Assembly (NCBI RefSeq): GCF_000373185.1
Contig: NZ_KB890641.1
Location: 1 to 59,654 of the forward strand
DNA from: Segatella paludivivens DSM 17968 = JCM 13650
GTDB taxonomy: Bacteria > Bacteroidota > Bacteroidia > Bacteroidales > Bacteroidaceae
Reading direction: 5' to 3'
DNA length: 59,654 bases
Positions 27,901-36,217 of this stretch are shown piece by piece. Position numbers and translations under genes: made by a program. Every line of letters starts with the position of its first letter. Position 1 is the first letter of the stretch. Under the pieces are notes generated by a model, which worked only from the letters and a program-made list of their open reading frames with translations, did not search any database and had not been told where the DNA came from.

Positions 27901-27967
27901 TTACGCAGAATGCGTTACACATTTTGCGTAACACATTTTGCGTAATCAAAATAAATCATTATATTTG
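27901..27967 (+). promoter_or_regulatory. Promoter overlapped by 14-bp tandem repeats (operator)
   Basis: -33 TTTG at 27937-27940, 19-bp spacer, -7 TATATTTG at 27960-27967. ACACATTTTGCGTA is tandemly repeated at 27917-27930 and 27931-27944, so TGCGTWA recurs at 27911, 27925 and 27939 (exactly 14 bp apart), with an inverted TTACGCA at 27901. The third repeat contains the -33 box, so a bound protein would block the polymerase. Confidence 0.65.
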
Positions 27968-27991
27968 CAATCGTATTAAAACATAAATAAT

Positions 27992-29122
27992 ATGGAAAAT
28001 CCCTTTGTTATAAAATCATACAAGTCAAAAGAGCTGTTCTGTGATCGTGAGAAAGAGCTGGAAATACTTATCCGTAACTTTGAGAACGACACAGATACGA
28101 CTATCGTATCACTTCGTAGAATGGGTAAGACAGGACTTATATATCGTTTGTTTGATGAAATTAAGATTCAGTCACTTGACATTTTGCCAGTGTACGTGGA
28201 TATTTACGCCTCTCGCACAATAGCTGATTTTATTAAACTGACAGCAGAAGCTGTACTAAGAGCATTCCCTCAGGAAAGCAAACTTGGAAAAAAATTCATG
28301 AAGTTCATTAAATCACTGCGTCCACAATTCTCATTTGATGCACTTACTGGTGAGGTTCAATTGCAGATTGGCTATCAAGGTGTTGCAGAAAAGGAACACA
28401 CATTAAAAGAGCTGTTTGAGTTTTTAGATCAACAGAACATCCATATTCTTCTTGCATATGATGAGTTCCAGCAAATACGCGAATACCCAGAACAAAACAT
28501 TGAAGCACTACTACGCACATATATGCAGACACTTAAAAACGTGCATTTCATTTTCTGCGGAAGTAAAAAACATCTTATGACGGATATATTTGCCAATGCT
28601 AAGAAACCATTTTATTCTAGTACGGCTTTTTTATCTATAAATAAGATTGCGAAAGAAAATTATAGATTATTCATCAAAAAGATGTTTGATGACAACGACA
28701 GAACTATCACCGATGAAACTGTTGACTATATACTAGACTGGACCAGACAACATACATATTACACACAAAGTCTCTGTCACACGATATTTGCCGACGGAGC
28801 AAAGGAGGTGAAAATTGATAACGTGAAAATGGCATGTCTGGAAATATTACAGCAAAACGAAATGTTGTATCTGCAATACAGACAAATGCTAACTAACACT
28901 CAATGGAATTATCTTATAGCCGTAGCTAAGGAAGGACAGGTAACGCAGATAACAGCAAAGGCTTTTCTTGCCAAATATGATATCGGCACTCCATCTACAT
29001 CTAAACGTTTGGTGAATTCGTTGTGTGAGAAAGAACTACTGTCGGATGTAGTAACTAAAGATGGTACATATTATTCTGTGTATGATGTATTCATGTCACG
29101 CTGGCTAGAAAGGGAATTCTGA
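27992..29122 (+). CDS. AAA/STAND-type ATPase with C-terminal winged helix
   Basis: 376 aa of the archaeal-type ATPase family (PF01637-like) common in Bacteroidetes. N-terminal FCDREKELEILIRNF leads to Walker A in SLRRMGKTGLIY (~42-50) and Walker B in ILLAYDEFQQI (~151), followed by a sensor FIFCGSKKHLM and a C-terminal winged-helix segment (QWNYLIAVAKEGQVTQITAK). It binds and hydrolyses ATP. The cellular role of this family is not settled; some members sit next to toxins or membrane proteins, but none is adjacent here. The promoter is overlapped by a repeat array that suggests autoregulation through the winged helix. Confidence 0.85.
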   Translation: MENPFVIKSYKSKELFCDREKELEILIRNFENDTDTTIVSLRRMGKTGLIYRLFDEIKIQSLDILPVYVDIYASRTIADFIKLTAEAVLRAFPQESKLGKKFMKFIKSLRPQFSFDALTGEVQLQIGYQGVAEKEHTLKELFEFLDQQNIHILLAYDEFQQIREYPEQNIEALLRTYMQTLKNVHFIFCGSKKHLMTDIFANAKKPFYSSTAFLSINKIAKENYRLFIKKMFDDNDRTITDETVDYILDWTRQHTYYTQSLCHTIFADGAKEVKIDNVKMACLEILQQNEMLYLQYRQMLTNTQWNYLIAVAKEGQVTQITAKAFLAKYDIGTPSTSKRLVNSLCEKELLSDVVTKDGTYYSVYDVFMSRWLEREF

Positions 29123-29196
29123 GAACAAACATACGTAACACATGAACATCATTCAAAATCGGCAACAGCCTATTTAACTTTTTTTATCATCGTCAA

Positions 29197-29240
29197 GTAA
29201 CATATGTGACCTAGCATCTATTTTATAACAAATACATTTG
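29197..29240 (+). promoter_or_regulatory. Crp/FNR-type palindrome at class II position before hcp
   Basis: GTAACATATGTGAC (29197-29210) is a palindrome with one mismatched pair. A -7 box TACATTTG follows at 29233-29240 with no -33 box. The palindrome centre would be near -40, the usual class II activator position. HcpR-type regulators of the Crp/FNR family control hcp in related bacteria. Confidence 0.5.
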
Positions 29241-29315
29241 CATCCGAAATCAGAAATATACACAAAAAGTAGATTTACTGATTAGATATAACATTATTAA
29301 TATAATAAATAGATT

Positions 29316-30959
29316 ATGGACGATAAAATGTTTTGTTACCAATGCCAGGAAACAGCTAATGGAACTGGATGCGTGTTGAAAGGCGTTTGCGGAAAACAAC
29401 CACAGACTTCAGAGTATATGGACTTGCTGCTCGCTGTAGTAAGAGGTGTGGCAGTTGTAGATAGCGAACTTCGCAAAACAGGTAAGACCACTTGTGACTG
29501 CGTGAACGACTTTGTGATTGACGCTTTATTCTGCACCATCACTAATGCTAACTTTGACGATGACAGTATTGCTGCCCGCATAGAGAAAGGTATTGAGATA
29601 AGAAACAAACTGATAGCTAAGGCTGATGGCATTACATTGCCTGATTATGAAGAACTGAAATGGAACGGCGACAAGAGTTCGTATGATGAAGCATATAAAA
29701 AGGTTGGCGTGCTGAGAACTGAAAACGAAGACATCCGTTCATTGAAAGAACTTACTGTTTATGGACTTAAAGGACTTGCAGCTTATTATGAACATGCAGC
29801 AAGACTGGGATTCACTGATAAGGAACTGATTAACTTTACATGTGACGCACTTGCAACAATAACAAATCCTAATGCTGGACAGGAAGAACTATTCAACCTT
29901 GTATTGGAAACAGGTAAAGCTGGAGTGAAAGCTATGGCTATGCTTGATGAAGCAAATACTAAGAGCTATGGTAATCCTGAAATAACAAAGGTGAACATCG
30001 GAGTTGGTAAAAACCCTGGTATACTGATTAGCGGTCACGACTTGCACGATATTGAAGACTTGCTAAAACAGACTGATGGTACGGGCATTGACGTGTACAC
30101 TCACGGTGAAATGCTACCTGCTCATTATTACCCACAACTGAAGAAATATAAGCATCTTGTAGGTAACTACGGAAACGCATGGTGGAAACAAAGAGAGGAA
30201 TTCTCTAGTTTCAATGGTCCTGTTGTATTTACAACAAACTGTATCGTTCCTCCTCTTGCAAACGCAAACTACAAGGAGCGCATGTTTACAATGAACAGTA
30301 CTGGTTTCCCAGGATGTAAACACATAGAGGCAGGAAGCGACGGACACAAAGACTTCACAGAAGTTATCGAGGCTGCTCGCCAATGCAACGCACCTACAGA
30401 AATAGAACACGGAGAGATATTGGGAGGATTTGCTCACAATCAGGTGCTTGCACTAGCCGACAAAATTGTAGAGGCTGTGAAGAACGGAGACATCAAGAAG
30501 TTTGTCGTTATGGCTGGCTGTGACGGACGAATGAAGAGCAGAAACTATTACACAGACTTCGCTAAGGCTTTGCCAAAAGACGCAGTGATACTTACTGCTG
30601 GATGCGCAAAATACAAATACAACAAACTTGAACTCGGCGACATCAACGGTATTCCAAGAGTGCTCGACGCAGGACAATGCAACGATAGTTACTCACTTGC
30701 CGTAATAGCAATGAAACTGCAAGAGGTGTTTGGACTTGACGACATCAACAAGTTGCCAATAGCATACAACATCGCATGGTATGAGCAGAAGGCTGTAATT
30801 GTTTTGTTGGCACTGCTCAGTCTGGGCGTGAAGAATATACATCTAGGTCCATCTCTACCTGCATTCCTTTCTGCAAACGTTGCTAACGTGCTTGTTGAAC
30901 AATTCGGTATTGCCGGAATAACAACCGTAGAAGACGATCTGAAGATATTTGGAATGTAA
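29316..30959 (+). CDS. hcp: Hybrid-cluster protein (hydroxylamine reductase / NO reductase)
   Basis: 547 aa, close to the size of class I Hcp. The N-terminal Cys7, Cys10, Cys19, Cys25 spacing ([13 protein letters not shown], then LKGVC) matches class I enzymes that hold one Fe-S cluster. Ligands of the hybrid 4Fe-2O-2S cluster are recognisable in [30 protein letters not shown] (persulfide Cys), [21 protein letters not shown] and YEQKAV. It reduces NO or hydroxylamine in the cytosol during nitrosative stress and anaerobic growth. It is monocistronic with a strong terminator. No Hcr reductase is nearby, as expected for class I. Regulation by a Crp/FNR-type protein is likely from the palindrome upstream. 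Confidence 0.97.
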   Translation: MDDKMFCYQCQETANGTGCVLKGVCGKQPQTSEYMDLLLAVVRGVAVVDSELRKTGKTTCDCVNDFVIDALFCTITNANFDDDSIAARIEKGIEIRNKLIAKADGITLPDYEELKWNGDKSSYDEAYKKVGVLRTENEDIRSLKELTVYGLKGLAAYYEHAARLGFTDKELINFTCDALATITNPNAGQEELFNLVLETGKAGVKAMAMLDEANTKSYGNPEITKVNIGVGKNPGILISGHDLHDIEDLLKQTDGTGIDVYTHGEMLPAHYYPQLKKYKHLVGNYGNAWWKQREEFSSFNGPVVFTTNCIVPPLANANYKERMFTMNSTGFPGCKHIEAGSDGHKDFTEVIEAARQCNAPTEIEHGEILGGFAHNQVLALADKIVEAVKNGDIKKFVVMAGCDGRMKSRNYYTDFAKALPKDAVILTAGCAKYKYNKLELGDINGIPRVLDAGQCNDSYSLAVIAMKLQEVFGLDDINKLPIAYNIAWYEQKAVIVLLALLSLGVKNIHLGPSLPAFLSANVANVLVEQFGIAGITTVEDDLKIFGM

Positions 30960-30995
30960 TAGAGTTACGTTTTTGTTGACTCGTAAATAAAATAC

Positions 30996-31046
30996 TGTCC
31001 CCAAGTTGCACATCACTGTGAAGCTTGGGGACAAAGACTTTTTCTC
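30996..31046 (+). terminator. Terminator of hcp
   Basis: TGTCCCCAAG (30996-31005) pairs perfectly with CTTGGGGACA (31024-31033), followed by a T-rich tail. Confidence 0.85.
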
Positions 31047-31399
31047 AAAAAAAACTAATAACTAATCCTAATAATGTAAATCCTATCTCATAAAAAAAAT
31101 TATTGTTCGTTTTATTATACAGCAAAGGTAGTTGTTTCTACAATACACAGGAAATTAATTCAGCAAACTGGCACTTTTGTTCAACGAACAGCGTATCACA
31201 ATATCATATCACAAATGATGATTAAGCATTTTTTGTTTCCTCACATGATTATTATGCTTCAAACACAGATAACGATTATTGCTAATTCTACTTGATATAT
31301 AGATATTTCTATGAGGGTTTATATAAAAAGCAAATTGACATCACCACTAGTAACTAAAAGACTCACAAGGGGTATAAAACAAAAAAGTTTGTGTTTTAT

Positions 31400-31430
31400 T
31401 TTGTATTTTCCCCAATTTGCAGTACCTTAG
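31400..31430 (+). promoter_or_regulatory. Promoter of the guanine-deaminase gene
   Basis: TTTG at 31400-31403, 19-bp spacer, TACCTTAG at 31423-31430 (one mismatch). The leader would be ~15 nt. Confidence 0.5.
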
Positions 31431-31452
31431 ACGACCCTATTATTAAAATATT

Positions 31453-31923
31453 ATGACGACAAAAGAATTGATGCGCGAAGCAATAAGCTTGGCAAACGAA
31501 AATGTAAGAAATGGCGGTGGACCTTTCGGTGCCGTAATTGCAGATAAAAACGGTAATATTATTTCTACCGGAGTAAACCGTGTTACAGCTAATCACGACC
31601 CAACAGCTCATGCAGAGGTAAGCGCAATAAGATTGGCAGGAAAGAAACTGGGTACATTCTCTTTGGAAGGATGCTCTATATACACATCGTGCGAGCCTTG
31701 TCCTATGTGTCTTGGTGCAATATACTGGGCACATCTTGACAAGATATATTATGCCAACACAAAAGAAGACGCAAAGAACATTGACTTTGACGACTCATTC
31801 ATCTATGACGAAATTGCGCTTTCCCCTAACAAGAGAAAGAAACCATCTGAACAAATGCTCAGAGAAGAGGCTATAAAGACTTTCGAAGACTGGGCGAAAA
31901 AAGACGATAAGATAGAATACTAA
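31453..31923 (+). CDS. guaD: Guanine deaminase (nucleoside deaminase fold)
   Basis: 156 aa, the size of the small CDA-fold guanine deaminases. Zinc site: HAEVSAIR (His, catalytic Glu) and SCEPCPMCLGAIYWA (Cys-x2-Cys). The segment DFDDSFIYDEIAL near the C-terminus and the tail KIEY resemble the GuaD group, in which C-terminal residues contact the substrate of the partner subunit; tRNA adenosine deaminases lack this region. It converts guanine to xanthine in purine salvage. It is monocistronic, and upstream of the amylase gene by chance or read-through only. Confidence 0.85.
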   Translation: MTTKELMREAISLANENVRNGGGPFGAVIADKNGNIISTGVNRVTANHDPTAHAEVSAIRLAGKKLGTFSLEGCSIYTSCEPCPMCLGAIYWAHLDKIYYANTKEDAKNIDFDDSFIYDEIALSPNKRKKPSEQMLREEAIKTFEDWAKKDDKIEY

Positions 31924-31939
31924 GGTCTTTGCACGGCGC

Positions 31940-32018
31940 AGTGCAATCGTTTGCATACAATTTTAATTAATTGATTAGCATTGTGGAAACGATTGCACTG
32001 AAATAAGTTGTATATTCG
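31940..32018 (+). promoter_or_regulatory. Paired LacI-type operators and -7 box of the amylase gene
   Basis: TGCAATCGTTTGCA (31942-31955) is a palindrome of the LacI-family type (GCAANCGNTTGC). The arms AGTGCAATCGTTT (31940-31952) and AAACGATTGCACT (31987-31999) are inverted copies 47 bp apart. A -7-like TATATTCG lies at 32011-32018. With no T-run after it, the pair is more likely an operator than a terminator. Confidence 0.55.
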
Positions 32019-32043
32019 CAACATAAACTATAATTATAATATT

Positions 32044-34020
32044 ATGAAGCGAATATATGTAATCATATTTAATTGTATCCTAAGTATTTGTGCATTTGCG
32101 CAAGGTTGGCCAGCCAACTACGGAGGGGTGATGCTACAAGGCTTTTACTGGGACTCTTACACTGACACAAAATGGACTAATCTCGAAAGTCAGGCTGATG
32201 AGCTGTCACAATACTTTAATCTGATTTGGGTTCCACAAAGTGGTAACTGCAATACAACAGGTAATGTAATGGGATATTTGCCTGTATATTACTTTGATCA
32301 AAACAGCAGTTTCGGAACGCAAACCGAACTAAAGTCAATGATAAAGACTTTTAAAGATAAGGGGCTTGGAACGATTGCAGATGTGGTGGTGAACCACAGA
32401 AACAATCTTGGAGTAAACGGTTCATGGGTTGATTATCCTTCTGAAACATACAACGGCGTTACCTATCAGATGCTGCCTACAGACATTGTTGCCAATGACG
32501 ACGGAGGAGCAACTAAGACGTGGGCTGACTCAAAAGGAATAAGCCTAAGCAGTAATAATGATGAAGGCGAAGACTGGAGTGGATGCCGTGACCTTGATCA
32601 CAAGAGTGCAAACGTGCAGACTATTATTAAGGCGTATGAGAATTTCCTTATCAATGACCTTGGATATACTGGCTTCAGATATGACATGGTAAAGGGATTC
32701 AATGCCAGTCATGTAGCTGACTATAACGATGCAGCAGGAGTTAGTTATTCGGTAGGTGAATGTTGGGATTCAAACTCTACTATAGAGGCATGGATCAATA
32801 ATACGAACAAGAAGAGTGCAGCATTTGACTTCCAATTCAGATATAATGTCAGAGATGCAGTGAACAACAACGACTGGTCAAAACTGAACAGTACAAACAA
32901 TTTGGTTCACGATGTAAACTACAGTCAATATGCTGTGACTTTCGTGGAGAACCACGATACGCAATATCGCAGTGCTACAGAAACACTTGACCCTATAAAA
33001 AAAGATACATTGGCTACAAATGCCTATCTGCTGGCTATGCCTGGAACTCCTTGCGTTTTTCTGCCTCACTGGAAAGCATATAAGCAGGAGATAAAGTCTA
33101 TGATTGACGCACGAAAGGCTGCCGGAATTAAGAACACAAGTACATATACAAATATGGCAAACAGCCAACTCCACTACGCAAACAGAGTGGAAGGCGACCA
33201 CAATATGATTGTTGTTGTAGGGTTCGACGTAAATACGTATGTGCCAACAGGATATACAAACATTCTTTCTGGTTATCACTATAAATACTTTATGGAGAAC
33301 AAAGCCGAACTTGCTTTCGCAGATAAAGCTTCGGGAACATATTCTGCTGCATTTGATGTAACTGTAACAGCTGCGTCAGAGAATGCAAATGCCAAACTTG
33401 TTTATACCCTTGACGGAACAAATCCAACAACAAGCAGTGAACAACTAGCTAGCGGCAGTAAAATAAATATTTCATCAAGCGAGACGTTGAAAGTGGGATT
33501 GCTGAAAGATGGTGCTGTATCAAGCATTATCACACGTGACTATATAGTAAAGCCTTTCACCGCTCACAAGGCTACAGTATATCTTAAAGACCCTTCATGG
33601 TCAGCTCTTTACTTCTATGCTTGGGATAGCACGGGGAATCTCAATGGAGCTTGGCCTGGAAACACTGTTACCGACAGTAAGGTTATTGACGGTAATACAT
33701 ATTATTATAAGACGTTTGACGTAAATTCGGCTGGATACACCTTCAATATAATATTTGATCAAGGCAGTGGTAAATTACAGACTGTTGATCTAGGTCCAAT
33801 AAGTGAAGATACCTATTACGAGATTTCAAGCTTGGTAAACGGCAAATATTCAGCAAATGACATCACTTCTGTTGTTACAGGAATAGACAATATCACAACA
33901 AACAACAACAGTGTATCTACAAATAATGCATGGTATAACCTTGAAGGTATGCGCCTTACAGCCAAACCTACACAAAAAGGAATTTACATACATCAAGGGA
34001 AGAAGTTGGTTGTGAAATAA
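32044..34020 (+). CDS. Secreted alpha-amylase, GH13 with starch-binding modules
   Basis: 658 aa from ATG 32044 (the frame upstream opens only with TTG); signal peptide ~1-20 (IICAFAQG-type cleavage). GH13 barrel: ADVVVNHR (region I, ~112), GFRYDMVKG (region II, nucleophile Asp ~214), GECWDS (region III, acid/base Glu ~238) and FVENHDTQ (region IV, ~301). Then a chitobiase-like Ig domain (~430-500; YTLDGTNPTTSSEQL), a CBM26-like starch-binding domain (~520-600; WSALYFYAWDSTG) and a C-terminal sorting-type tail (WYNLEGMR, then GIYIHQGKKLVVK). It hydrolyses starch alpha-1,4 links outside the inner membrane; the tail suggests surface display or type IX-like secretion. Two LacI-type operators lie upstream, so maltose-type control is likely. 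Confidence 0.95.
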   Translation: MKRIYVIIFNCILSICAFAQGWPANYGGVMLQGFYWDSYTDTKWTNLESQADELSQYFNLIWVPQSGNCNTTGNVMGYLPVYYFDQNSSFGTQTELKSMIKTFKDKGLGTIADVVVNHRNNLGVNGSWVDYPSETYNGVTYQMLPTDIVANDDGGATKTWADSKGISLSSNNDEGEDWSGCRDLDHKSANVQTIIKAYENFLINDLGYTGFRYDMVKGFNASHVADYNDAAGVSYSVGECWDSNSTIEAWINNTNKKSAAFDFQFRYNVRDAVNNNDWSKLNSTNNLVHDVNYSQYAVTFVENHDTQYRSATETLDPIKKDTLATNAYLLAMPGTPCVFLPHWKAYKQEIKSMIDARKAAGIKNTSTYTNMANSQLHYANRVEGDHNMIVVVGFDVNTYVPTGYTNILSGYHYKYFMENKAELAFADKASGTYSAAFDVTVTAASENANAKLVYTLDGTNPTTSSEQLASGSKINISSSETLKVGLLKDGAVSSIITRDYIVKPFTAHKATVYLKDPSWSALYFYAWDSTGNLNGAWPGNTVTDSKVIDGNTYYYKTFDVNSAGYTFNIIFDQGSGKLQTVDLGPISEDTYYEISSLVNGKYSANDITSVVTGIDNITTNNNSVSTNNAWYNLEGMRLTAKPTQKGIYIHQGKKLVVK

Positions 34021-34055
34021 TCCAACCTCTACCCCATTCAGTTCACGAATACATA

Positions 34056-34093
34056 ACGATATTGTTTATCTTATTAGCATAAACAATATCGTG
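34056..34093 (+). terminator. 14-bp perfect hairpin after the amylase gene
   Basis: ACGATATTGTTTAT (34057-34070) pairs perfectly with ATAAACAATATCGT (34080-34093). It lies 36 bp after the amylase stop and overlaps the 3' end of the small peptide gene on the other strand. No long T-run. Confidence 0.6.
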
Positions 34094-34161
34094 ATTAGTA
34101 TAAACGTTACTACTGCAGATACTGCCAACATTGCATTCCATATTTTCAATACATTGTTCAT
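34066..34161 (-). CDS. 31-aa hydrophobic membrane peptide
   Basis: Found by hand on the minus strand: ATG at 34161, TAA at 34068-34066. The peptide begins MNNVLKIWNAMLAVSAVV and continues as one uninterrupted TM helix ending MLIR. A short polar N-terminus, a single ~22-residue TM and a terminal Arg resemble type I toxin peptides and other regulatory membrane micropeptides; no family is assigned. Its 3' end lies inside a perfect hairpin that could terminate or protect the mRNA. A promoter (34223-34194) and a five-copy repeat array lie directly upstream. There is no SD-like GGAG, in keeping with the phylum. Confidence 0.5.
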   Translation of the reverse strand: MNNVLKIWNAMLAVSAVVTFILITILFMLIR

Positions 34162-34193
34162 AATAATAAATATTAATCGTTTATTTTACGCTG

Positions 34194-34223
34194 TAAATGT
34201 ACTTAACGTATATTACAACTCAA
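34194..34223 (-). promoter_or_regulatory. Promoter of the 31-aa peptide gene
   Basis: TTG at 34223-34221, 19-bp spacer, TACATTTA at 34201-34194 (one mismatch to TAnnTTTG). Predicted leader ~30 nt. Confidence 0.45.
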
Positions 34224-34269
34224 TTAAGACCGTGTTAATATAGCATTACAATGTAATACGTGTTACTAT

Positions 34270-34434
34270 GATCTTCGAAAAAATGCAGTAAGAAACACAG
34301 GCTATCCTCGAAAAAGTGTGGAATTCACATCAAAGTATCCTCGAAAAAGTGTTGTAAATTGCAATTTCTATCCTCGAAAAAATGTGTAAAATGCTTTGAA
34401 GTATCCTCGAAAAAGTGTGATAATAAGAAGAAAC
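34270..34434 (-). repeat. Five repeats with exact 33-bp period
   Basis: A 17-bp word TATCCTCGAAAAAGTGT begins at 34303, 34336, 34369 (one change) and 34402, with a degenerate copy at 34270; every start is 33 bp from the next. The 16 bp between copies are unrelated to each other. It lies between the acyl-CoA dehydrogenase terminator and the promoter of the 31-aa peptide. It is too short and too small for a CRISPR array, and no cas gene is present. Confidence 0.9.
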
Positions 34435-34437
34435 AAT

Positions 34438-34468
34438 AAAGGCGCATCTAATAAGATGCGCCTTTTAT
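34438..34468. terminator. Terminator of the Etf-acyl-CoA dehydrogenase operon
   Basis: AAGGCGCATCT pairs with AGATGCGCCTT around a short AATA loop, followed by T-rich sequence on the plus strand and a shorter T-run on the minus strand. Confidence 0.75.
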
Positions 34469-34485
34469 TTGTATTTTATAATAAA

Positions 34486-36213
34486 TTATTCAGCTACAGG
34501 AGCCTCTTCCTGAACCGTAAAGCTCTTGAGGTCCTCAACAGTGAATGACTTAATGTAAGCAACCTTACCAATAATATCTTCCTCAGTCATGCGAACATAA
34601 ACGTTTGCACTCTTCTTGAAGAGTTCTGGAGCACGTGTAGCATCCTCAATGATAAGCAGTGACATGATTATCTCTGCTGTCATATCATAAAGACGACGAG
34701 CAAGGAAATCGTGCATATCCTGATTGTTTGCTTCCTTAACATAGTTAAGAGCATCTTCGTATAGATCAACAAGTTTTGCTACACGTGTCTGCAATGGCTT
34801 AACGCAGTCGCAAACCTCAGTCTGAAGCATATCCTTAATGATAGAAAGATATGTGCCGTTAGTGATGTAGCGAACAGCTGCAACAACCTGAAGCTGTGTT
34901 GTACCCTCATAGATAGAGAAGATACGAGCATCACGGTACAAACGCTGACTCTTATACTCCATAATGAAACCAGAACCACCATGAATGCTAATAGCATCAT
35001 AAGAGTTTTGAGTTGCATATTCAGAGTTCATACCCTTAGCGATAGGTGTGAAAGCATCAGCAAGACGAGTATATGTCTTCATCTCAGCGCGCTCCTCTGG
35101 AGTTAGCTTGCGCTCACGTGAAATATCTTCCAAAGCCTTGTAGATATCTACGTAGCGAGCTGTCTGATAAAGAAGTGAACGACCAGCGTCAAGTTTAGCC
35201 TTCATACGAGACAACATATCATAAACTGCTGGGAATTCAACAATCTTCTGTCCGAACTGTGCACGCTCCTGAGCATAAGCAAGACCCTCATTGTAAGCCT
35301 CCTGCTCAACACCAACAGACTGTGCTGCAATACCAAGACGAGCACCATTCATAAGTGCCATGACATACTTGATAAGTCCTAGACGAGTGTTACCACAAAT
35401 TTCAGCCTTAGCATTCTTGTAAACAAGCTCACATGTTGGTGAACCGTGAATACCAAGCTTGTGCTCGATGTGACGAACGTCAACACCGCCATCACGCTTA
35501 TCATAGATAAACATAGACAAGCCACGTCCATCCTTAGTACCTTCCTCAGAACGAGCAAGAACCAAGTGAATATCAGAGTCACCATTAGTGATGAAACGCT
35601 TAACACCGTTCAAACGCCATGTACCGTCTGCGTCCTGTGTAGCCTTAAGCATTACGCGCTGAAGGTCAGAACCTGCATCAGGCTCTGTAAGGTCCATAGA
35701 CATTGTTTCACCTGCTGCTATACGTGGAATATACTTCTGGCGCTGCTCCTCTGAACCAAACTCATAAAGAGTATCGATACAAGACTGGAGTGACCATACA
35801 TTCTGGAAACCAGCATCAGCTGCAGATATAACTTCACTGAGCATAGAGAATGTGATGTTAGGCAAGTTAAGACCGCCATAACGTCTTGGCATAGAGATTC
35901 CCCAAAGACCAGCCTTACGGGTAGCGTCAAGGTTCTCGAATGTCTTGCTGGCATAAATCATTCTGCCATTCTCAAGATGTGGACCTTCAAGGTCTACACT
36001 TTCAGAGTTAGGCTCAACGATATTTGCAGCTACATCTCCTGTAATATCAAGAATACGCTTATAGTTCTCTATAGCGTCTTCATAGTTGACAGGGGCATCA
36101 TCGAAATTCTCTTTGTCTGCATAGTTGCGCTCTTTGAGTTCAACGATGCGCTTCATCAGAGGATGATTCAAGTGGAATCCAATCTCTGGATGATCTGTAT
36201 AATAGTTTGCCAT
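34486..36213 (-). CDS. Acyl-CoA dehydrogenase (long form)
   Basis: 575 aa, longer than the ~380-aa classical enzymes because of an extra C-terminal helical domain (~470-575), as in FadE5-like members. FAD-binding and catalytic parts: SMDLTEPDAGSDL, RFITNGDSD, GSPTCELVYKNA, and the catalytic-base segment IYEGTTQLQ (Glu). AISIHGGSGF is the FAD/substrate loop. It oxidises an acyl-CoA and passes electrons to EtfAB, encoded just upstream (4 bp gap). Direction in vivo could be reductive (enoyl-CoA reduction) in an anaerobe. No acyl-CoA ligase or hydratase is nearby, so the chain length and pathway are open. Confidence 0.93.
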   Translation of the reverse strand: MANYYTDHPEIGFHLNHPLMKRIVELKERNYADKENFDDAPVNYEDAIENYKRILDITGDVAANIVEPNSESVDLEGPHLENGRMIYASKTFENLDATRKAGLWGISMPRRYGGLNLPNITFSMLSEVISAADAGFQNVWSLQSCIDTLYEFGSEEQRQKYIPRIAAGETMSMDLTEPDAGSDLQRVMLKATQDADGTWRLNGVKRFITNGDSDIHLVLARSEEGTKDGRGLSMFIYDKRDGGVDVRHIEHKLGIHGSPTCELVYKNAKAEICGNTRLGLIKYVMALMNGARLGIAAQSVGVEQEAYNEGLAYAQERAQFGQKIVEFPAVYDMLSRMKAKLDAGRSLLYQTARYVDIYKALEDISRERKLTPEERAEMKTYTRLADAFTPIAKGMNSEYATQNSYDAISIHGGSGFIMEYKSQRLYRDARIFSIYEGTTQLQVVAAVRYITNGTYLSIIKDMLQTEVCDCVKPLQTRVAKLVDLYEDALNYVKEANNQDMHDFLARRLYDMTAEIIMSLLIIEDATRAPELFKKSANVYVRMTEEDIIGKVAYIKSFTVEDLKSFTVQEEAPVAE

Positions 36214-36217
36214 TTTA

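Larger units (their letters stand above)
30960..31452. other. Intergenic region: hcp terminator and guanine-deaminase promoter
   Basis: Apart from the terminator (30996-31046) and the promoter (31400-31430), nothing gene-like is visible in this AT-rich stretch. Confidence 0.6.
34021..34485. other. Intergenic region holding a 31-aa peptide gene, a 33-bp repeat array and terminators
   Basis: Listed separately: hairpin 34056-34093, small peptide gene 34066-34161, its promoter 34194-34223, repeat array 34270-34434 and terminator 34438-34468. Confidence 0.7.

Noticed and set aside
31940..31999. Rho-independent terminator of the guanine-deaminase gene
   Set aside because: The 35-nt loop is long, no T-run follows, and the first arm is itself a palindrome of operator type; an operator pair is more likely.
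34228..34398. Repeat peptide (YPRKSV every 11 residues) read from the 33-bp array
   Set aside because: The frame stays open for three units only because 33 is divisible by three; it has no start codon and ends at a TAA in the fourth unit.
34270..34434. CRISPR array
   Set aside because: Repeats are 17 bp and between-repeat sequence 16 bp, only five copies, no cas genes or leader; below any known CRISPR size.
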